Source of the DNA: a bacterium
GTDB lineage: Bacteria > Bacillota > Clostridia > Oscillospirales > Oscillospiraceae
Direction of reading: 5' to 3'
DNA: 10,099 nucleotides
Assembly: GCA_019424865.1 (NCBI GenBank)
Contig: JAHYYS010000079.1
Location: 1 to 10,099 of the forward strand
Part shown: positions 6,525 to 10,099 of the stretch, one piece after another
How positions within the stretch are numbered: the stretch's first letter is position 1
Layout: each line of letters opens with the position of its first letter
The notes under the pieces: model-generated
What the model saw: the letters and a program-made list of their open reading frames with translations, nothing else
The model's database searches: none
What the model was told of the DNA's origin: nothing
Program-made: the position numbers and the translations under genes

Positions 6525-6562
6525 GCGGGAGTCCGGCGCTTTTTTGCCGCCGGCTCTCCCGC
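6525..6562 (-). other. Hairpin in the argJ-argB junction
   Basis: On the transcribed strand GCGGGAG pairs with CTCCCGC and, after a small internal loop, CCGGCG pairs with CGCCGG, closing the 9-base loop GCAAAAAAG. It lies between the argJ stop and the chosen argB start and has no U-tract. It could slow decay of one part of the message, tune argB relative to argJ, or be a repeat insertion. Confidence 0.45.
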
Positions 6563-6580
6563 GCCTGTCTCCCGCTTTCA

Positions 6581-7804
6581 TCAGGTGCGATAGTCCCCGT
6601 TGATCTTCACATAGTCATAGGTCAGGTCGCAGCCCCAGCACTCGGCGCTCTCGTCCCCCTCGTGCAGGTCCACCGCGATGACCACTTCCTTCTGGGACAG
6701 GACCTCCTTGGCCTTGTCCTCGTCAAAGGCCAGGCCGTCCCCCTGCCGGCAGACTGGAATGTCGCCGGCAGCGGACTGGAAGGAGATGTCCACATGCTCC
6801 GGGCGGAAGGGCGCCTTGGAATAGCCCATGGCACACAGCACCCGGCCCCAGTTGGCGTCAGCCCCGAACATGGCCGCCTTTACCAGGGAGGAGCCCACCA
6901 CCGCCTTGGCCAGACGCTCGGCGCTCTCCTCGCTGCGGGCGCCCACCACACGGCAGGTGACCAGCTTGCTGGCCCCCTCGCCGTCTCCGGCGATGGCCCG
7001 GGCCAGGTGGCGGCACACATAGTCCAGCGCCCCCTGGAAGGCCGAGAAGTCCTCGTCCTTCCACTCAATCTGGGCGTTGCCCGCCATGCCGTTGGCCAGC
7101 ACCACACACATGTCGTTGGTGGAGGTGTCCCCGTCCACGGTGACCCGGTTGAAGGTGCGGGCCACCACCTCGTGGAGCGCCTCAGAGAGCATCTCATGGG
7201 TGATGGCGCAGTCGGTGGTGACAAAGGCCAGCATGGTGCCCATATTGGGGTGGATCATGCCGGAGCCCTTTGCAATGGCGCCGATCTTTACCTCCCGGCC
7301 GCCGATCTCCACACAGACCGCAATCTCCTTCTTCACGGTGTCGGTGGTCATGATGGCGGTGGCCGCACTGTCAGAGCCGTCGGCAGAGAGGGCCGCCGCC
7401 GCCTGGGGCAGCCCGGCCTGGATAGCCCCGATGTTGATGGTCTGGCCGATCACCCCGGTGGAGGCCACCACAAAGTCCCCGGCCTCCCGGCCGGTGGCCT
7501 GGGCGGCGGCCTCGCACATGGCCTGGGCGTTCTCATGGCTCATGGGGCAGCAGGCGTTGGCGTTGCCGCTGTTGGCCACCACGCCCCAGGCCACGCCGTC
7601 CTCCAGGTGGTCCATGGTGACATAGATGGGGGCGGCCTTCACCCGGTTCAGGGTGTAAACTGCCGCGGCGGCGCACTCCTTCTCTGACAAAATCAGCGCC
7701 AGGTCATTTTTATCCGGGCTGCTGCCGGCTTTGACGCCGCAGTGGATGCCGGAGGCGGTAAACCCTTTGGCGGCGCATACGCCGCCGGAAATTTCTTTTA
7801 ACAT
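6581..7804 (-). CDS. argJ: Glutamate N-acetyltransferase / ornithine acetyltransferase
   Basis: ArgJ moves the acetyl group from N-acetylornithine to glutamate, freeing ornithine and regenerating acetylglutamate; many members also use acetyl-CoA. At 407 residues it has the family length. It is made as a precursor that cleaves itself before a threonine. Here the site lies in KGSGMIHPNMGTML (179-192), with Thr190 as the expected nucleophile and Gly189 where Ala is usual. VANSGNANAC at 77-86, STGVIG at 115-120, GDTSTND at 225-231 and the C-terminal INGDYRT are further signatures. The ATG at 7804 has GGGGAG about 9 nt upstream. It sits between argC and argB in the usual clostridial order. Its presence explains why no deacetylase gene (argE) is needed here. 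Confidence 0.96.
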   Translation of the reverse strand: MLKEISGGVCAAKGFTASGIHCGVKAGSSPDKNDLALILSEKECAAAAVYTLNRVKAAPIYVTMDHLEDGVAWGVVANSGNANACCPMSHENAQAMCEAAAQATGREAGDFVVASTGVIGQTINIGAIQAGLPQAAAALSADGSDSAATAIMTTDTVKKEIAVCVEIGGREVKIGAIAKGSGMIHPNMGTMLAFVTTDCAITHEMLSEALHEVVARTFNRVTVDGDTSTNDMCVVLANGMAGNAQIEWKDEDFSAFQGALDYVCRHLARAIAGDGEGASKLVTCRVVGARSEESAERLAKAVVGSSLVKAAMFGADANWGRVLCAMGYSKAPFRPEHVDISFQSAAGDIPVCRQGDGLAFDEDKAKEVLSQKEVVIAVDLHEGDESAECWGCDLTYDYVKINGDYRT

Positions 7805-7829
7805 GATGATGCTCCCCTCATATTCTGCG

Positions 7830-7850
7830 GGGGCGGCTCCGGGCCGCCCC
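7830..7850. repeat. Short GC hairpin between argC and argJ
   Basis: GGGGCGGC at 7830-7837 pairs with GCCGCCCC at 7843-7850 around TCCGG, within the 78-base gap between argC and argJ. The arms resemble the GGGCGGCT/AGCCGCCC palindrome of the array at 1-518, so it may be a single relative of that element. It has no U-tract and should not stop transcription. Confidence 0.5.
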
Positions 7851-7882
7851 GCGCTCGGTCGCTGCGCTGTTTTCCGCGCTTT

Positions 7883-8824
7883 TCAGAGATTCAGCCCCGC
7901 TGTCTCCTCAAAGCCCAGCATAATATTCATATTCTGCACGGCCGCCCCCGAGGCCCCCTTGCCCAGGTTGTCAAACTGGGCGGTGATCATGGTCTGCTCC
8001 TCGTGTCCGGAGACGGTGAGCTGCAAAAAGTCCTTGCCCGCCAGGGCGCCGGCGGCCAGCCGGGGGGTGTCTCCGCCGAAGGGGGCCATGCGGACCATGG
8101 TCTGCTCCTCATAGTAGGCGGACAGCATATCCCAGATGTCCTCCGCGGTGGGGCGGCCGCTGAGCAGCCGGTTTTGCAGGAGGATGGACGTGGCCATCCC
8201 CTTGTAGATGTCCCCCAGGATGGGGGCGAAGGCCGGAGGCTCGGCCAGCCCGGACAGCTTCTGCATCTCGGGCAGGTGCTTGTGCTTCAGGCCGGTGGCA
8301 TAGACGCTGGGGGACTTGAGAATGGGATCCCGGTTGGGATCCTCATATTCGGCAATCATCTTTTTCCCGCCGCCGGAATAGCCGGTAAGGGAAAAGCAGG
8401 TGACGGGATAGTCCTTCGGCAGGACGCCCAGCTCCACCAGAGGGGCCGCACAGGCCAAAAAGCCGGTGGCGTGGCAGCCGGGGTTGGCCACCCGGGAGGC
8501 ATATTTGATGCGCTGGCGCTGTCCGGGCAGCAGCTCGGGGAAGCCGTACACCCACCCATCCGCCGTGCGGTGGGCGGTGGAGGCGTCAATCACCCGGGTA
8601 CTGGGGCTTTCGATGAGGCCTGCCGCCTCCACCGCGGCGGCGTCGGGCAGGCAGAGAAAGACCAGGTCGGCCTCGTTGAGAAATTTCCTGCGCTCTTCCG
8701 GGTCCTTCCGCTTGTCCGGGTCGATGCGGAGGAGTTCAATGTCCTGCCGGCTCCCCAGCCGCTCGTAAATCTGAAGGCCGGTAGTGCCCTCCTGGCCGTC
8801 GATGAATACCTTTGGTTTGCTCAT
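7883..8824 (-). CDS. argC: N-acetyl-gamma-glutamyl-phosphate reductase, short type
   Basis: This enzyme reduces N-acetylglutamyl phosphate with NADPH to N-acetylglutamate semialdehyde. Its 313 residues and the start KVFIDGQEGTTG, whose GQEGTTG (10-16) is the Rossmann dinucleotide loop, mark the short type-2 ArgC subfamily rather than the form of about 345 residues found in Bacillus and E. coli. ANPGCHATG at 113-121 holds the catalytic Cys117, GLKHKHLPEM at 178-187 the conserved histidines, and DNLGKGASGAAVQNMN at 285-300 the C-terminal cofactor-side loop. The ATG at 8824 follows an AGGTG site at 6 nt. It is the first gene of the argCJBDF run, so the promoter should lie in the spacer to its right, but I could not pick a convincing one. 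Confidence 0.95.
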   Translation of the reverse strand: MSKPKVFIDGQEGTTGLQIYERLGSRQDIELLRIDPDKRKDPEERRKFLNEADLVFLCLPDAAAVEAAGLIESPSTRVIDASTAHRTADGWVYGFPELLPGQRQRIKYASRVANPGCHATGFLACAAPLVELGVLPKDYPVTCFSLTGYSGGGKKMIAEYEDPNRDPILKSPSVYATGLKHKHLPEMQKLSGLAEPPAFAPILGDIYKGMATSILLQNRLLSGRPTAEDIWDMLSAYYEEQTMVRMAPFGGDTPRLAAGALAGKDFLQLTVSGHEEQTMITAQFDNLGKGASGAAVQNMNIMLGFEETAGLNL

Positions 8825-8914
8825 AGTTTACACCTGGTTTCTGTTTGGGATCTTGCGGGGAAATTTTATGCTGCCGCGGCGGCGAAATCTCTGTTTCGTT
8901 TTTTAAGGGATATT

Positions 8915-8982
8915 CCGCCTGCGGGCGGGCTACTTTCCAGAGAAGGAAAGTAGCCAAAGTTCTCCGGGCCTGCGGGCCCGGA
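8915..8982. repeat. Cluster of three perfect hairpins, probable dispersed repeat
   Basis: CCGCC/GGCGG with loop TGCG (8915-8928), GGCTACTTTCC/GGAAAGTAGCC with loop AGAGAA (8928-8955) and TCCGGGCC/GGCCCGGA with loop TGCG (8963-8982) follow one another almost without gaps. The two GC stems share the same CCTGCGGG tip. Such blocks are recalled as repeated intergenic elements of Oscillospiraceae genomes; this window alone has one copy, so that is not proven. Lying upstream of argC, it would be in the 5' leader or next to the promoter. Confidence 0.6.
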
Positions 8983-9180
8983 CCCACGAGAGTTGCGCTG
9001 TTTCGCTAGCACTTGCGGCCGGCGCGGTGCCCTCATGAACAGTGTCTAAAGGTTATCACTGCCGTTCTCCTCAATAGTCAGGACAGGTGCTTCTACAAGA
9101 TAAGATGCGCCTAAGTCCAGCAACATACACCGCAGTCGGTGGACGGCGGCCAGGCAGCGGAGCAAAGATTCCGGCGGTCC

Positions 9181-9262
9181 TTACTCCGCAGTTTTCCGCG
9201 CCGCCGTGAACTCCTCGATAAGGGAGATCTGTTTCTCCACCGATTCCCGGGCCGGGCCGCCG
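9181..9262 (-). pseudogene. Detached copy of the argH 3' end
   Basis: Read on the minus strand, these bases encode the last 23 residues shared with ArgH (from GGPARESV to FTAARK) and then end differently, with Thr-Ala-Glu and a TAA at 9181-9183, whereas the intact argH ends Lys-Glu-stop. The 69 bases 9194-9262 are identical to 9440-9508. There is no start codon or upstream ArgH sequence, so it cannot make a functional protein. It may be the original end of argH displaced by an insertion, or a duplicate. Confidence 0.8.
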
Positions 9263-9267
9263 CAGCT

Positions 9268-9309
9268 CCCAATGTGAGCCGCCCCCCTTCGGGGGCCGCT
9301 CACATTGGG
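9268..9309. repeat. Long palindrome abutting the argH tail copy
   Basis: CCCAATGTGAGC at 9268-9279 pairs perfectly with GCTCACATTGGG at 9298-9309. Inside, after one C/C mismatch, GCCCCC pairs with GGGGGC around a 4-base loop, giving a stem of about 18 pairs in 42 bases. There is no flanking T-run on either strand, so it is not a standard terminator. It begins 5 bases from the break point of the argH tail copy, which suggests the palindrome or its carrier caused the break. Confidence 0.85.
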
Positions 9310-9316
9310 GACCCCT

Positions 9317-9412
9317 GGATTTTAAATCCTCGGCGGAAGTGAATTCCGCCTGCGGCAATTCTCCGCTGCGCTGTGAATTGACGCGCCGCATGGCGCGCCC
9401 GCCTGCGGCGGG
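9317..9412. repeat. Series of short GC-rich hairpins downstream of argH
   Basis: Five small inverted repeats follow each other: GGATTT/AAATCC (9317-9329), GGCGGAA/TTCCGCC (9332-9350), CAATTC/GAATTG (9356-9380), CGCGCC/GGCGCG with loop GCAT (9382-9397) and CCCGCC/GGCGGG with loop TGC (9398-9412). On the minus strand they lie directly after the argH stop. None carries a good U-tract. The chain may protect the argH message end or be a mosaic of palindromic repeats. Confidence 0.55.
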
Positions 9413-9432
9413 GCAAGGTCTCCGGCGGCCTC

Positions 9433-10099
9433 TTATTCCTTCCGCGCCGCCGTGAACTCCTCGATAAGGGAGATCTGTTTCTCCACCGATTCCCGGGCCG
9501 GGCCGCCGTAGACCTTGCGGCCGTTGACGCAGGTCTTCAGGGACAGGGCCTGATACACGTCCTCGTCAAACAGGGAGGAGATGGCCCGGAAGTCCTTCAG
9601 GGTCAGGGTATCCAGAGTCTCCCCCGTCTTGATGCACATATTGACCAGACGGCCCACGATCATATAGGCCTCCCGGAAGGGCAGGCCCTTCTTGGTCAGG
9701 TAGTCGGCGCAGTCGGTGGCGTTGATAAAGCCGCCGGCGGCCGCCTTGGCCATATTCCTGGGCCGCACCGTCAGGGTGTCCACCATGGCCCCAAAGACGG
9801 GCAGGCACAGCTCCACCGTGTCGATGGCGTCGAAGATGGCCTCCTTGTCCTCCTGCATGTCCTTGTTGTAGGCCAGGGGCAGGGACTTCATCACGGTGAG
9901 CAGGGTGACCAGGGAGCCGTACACCCGCCCGGTCTTGCCCCGGACCAGCTCGGCCACGTCGGGGTTCTTCTTCTGGGGCATGATGGAGGAGCCGGTGGAG
10001 TAGGCGTCGTCCAGGTCCACATACTTAAACTCCCAGGAGCACCACAGCACGATCTCCTCAGAGAACCGGGACAGGTGCATCATCAGGATGGACAGGGCG
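9433..10099 (-). CDS. argH: Argininosuccinate lyase, C-terminal half (5' end outside window)
   Basis: ArgH splits argininosuccinate into arginine and fumarate, the last step of the pathway, as a cytosolic homotetramer. About 221 C-terminal residues are visible of a family length near 460. The signature GSSIMPQKKNPD, the fumarase/aspartase-superfamily loop with the catalytic serine, lies at visible residues 36-47. LAYNKDMQEDKEAIFDA follows near 90-107, and the ArgH-type C-terminal domain (LTKKGLPFREAY) follows after that. The gene ends Ala-Arg-Lys-Glu-TAA at 9433. Its last 69 coding bases are duplicated at 9194-9262 with a different terminal codon run, so this gene's present 3' end may be recombinant. 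argG is expected upstream, out of view. Confidence 0.97.
   Translation of the reverse strand, partial: ALSILMMHLSRFSEEIVLWCSWEFKYVDLDDAYSTGSSIMPQKKNPDVAELVRGKTGRVYGSLVTLLTVMKSLPLAYNKDMQEDKEAIFDAIDTVELCLPVFGAMVDTLTVRPRNMAKAAAGGFINATDCADYLTKKGLPFREAYMIVGRLVNMCIKTGETLDTLTLKDFRAISSLFDEDVYQALSLKTCVNGRKVYGGPARESVEKQISLIEEFTAARKE

Larger units (their letters stand above)
8825..9432. other. Gene-poor spacer between argH and argC
   Basis: These 608 bases hold no complete gene. From right to left they contain GC-rich hairpins just after argH (9317-9412), a long perfect palindrome (9268-9309), a detached copy of the argH 3' end (9181-9262), about 130 bases of ordinary-looking sequence with a 26-codon open frame (9046-9126), and a block of stacked hairpins (8915-8982). 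The argCJBDF promoter is expected here. The best minus-strand -10 candidate is TAAAAT at 8863-8868, but it lacks a good -35 element. No clear ArgR box was found by eye. Confidence 0.7.
9194..9508. repeat. Pair of 69-bp exact direct repeats, 246 bp apart
   Basis: 9194-9262 equals 9440-9508 base for base. On the downstream (argH trailer) side weaker similarity continues for about 45 bases past each stop, including TAAG, CCGCCGGA and a CTTTGCTCCGC/CCTTGCCCCGC match. On the other side similarity stops abruptly: one copy continues into argH, the other into the palindrome at 9268. The interval between the copies is 177 bp. Confidence 0.93.

Noticed and set aside
3423..8953. Long plus-strand frames opposite argF, argD, argB, argJ and argC
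   Set aside because: All mirror strongly supported arg genes and have His/Gly/Val/Leu-rich shadow composition with no family motifs.
9023..9033. T-box riboswitch remnant upstream of argC
   Set aside because: The minus strand reads AGGGCACCGCG, similar to the T-box but missing the UGG needed to bind tRNA, and no specifier stem or terminator pair was found.
8825..9070. ArgR operator (ARG box) before argC
   Set aside because: No convincing palindromic TGAAT-type pair was seen on either strand by eye; a matrix scan would be needed to decide.

Overview
The window is GC-rich DNA that looks like a gut Firmicute of the class Clostridia, most likely Oscillospiraceae (Flavonifractor/Lawsonibacter-like). 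This rests on the gene content, the AGGAGG-type ribosome sites, the strong use of GC-ending codons and the palindromic intergenic repeats. It is an inference, because no marker gene is present.

The right two thirds (3411-10099, minus strand) is an arginine biosynthesis cluster, transcribed from right to left: argH (partial, running off the window), a 608-base gene-poor spacer, then argC, argJ, argB, argD and argF. ArgJ, ArgB, ArgC and ArgD carry glutamate to ornithine through acetylated intermediates, with ArgJ recycling the acetyl group. ArgF makes citrulline, and ArgH makes arginine from argininosuccinate. ArgG and carbamoyl-phosphate synthase are not in the window. A bidirectional terminator at 3322-3374 separates argF from a convergent plus-strand gene for a PLP-dependent threonine aldolase-type enzyme (2239-3267), which has its own promoter.

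The left third is accessory in character. Positions 1-518 are the end of a tandem array with a period of about 117 bp, each unit carrying palindromes. The next 490 bases hold no convincing gene, but contain a terminator-like fold, a good promoter at 813-841 and a leader with a very strong ribosome site. This leads into a small operon: an unrecognised 80-residue protein made of two tandem 40-residue copies, each copy with its own ribosome site and ATG, overlapping a class I SAM-dependent methyltransferase (1244-1912). A strong hairpin ends this unit.

The least ordinary signals are the tandem-repeat peptide coupled to the methyltransferase, the palindromic minisatellite, and the argH/argC spacer. 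The spacer holds a 69-bp exact copy of the argH 3' end with a different stop context, next to a long perfect hairpin and a series of smaller GC-rich hairpins. No complete mobile element, CRISPR array, tRNA or rRNA is seen.
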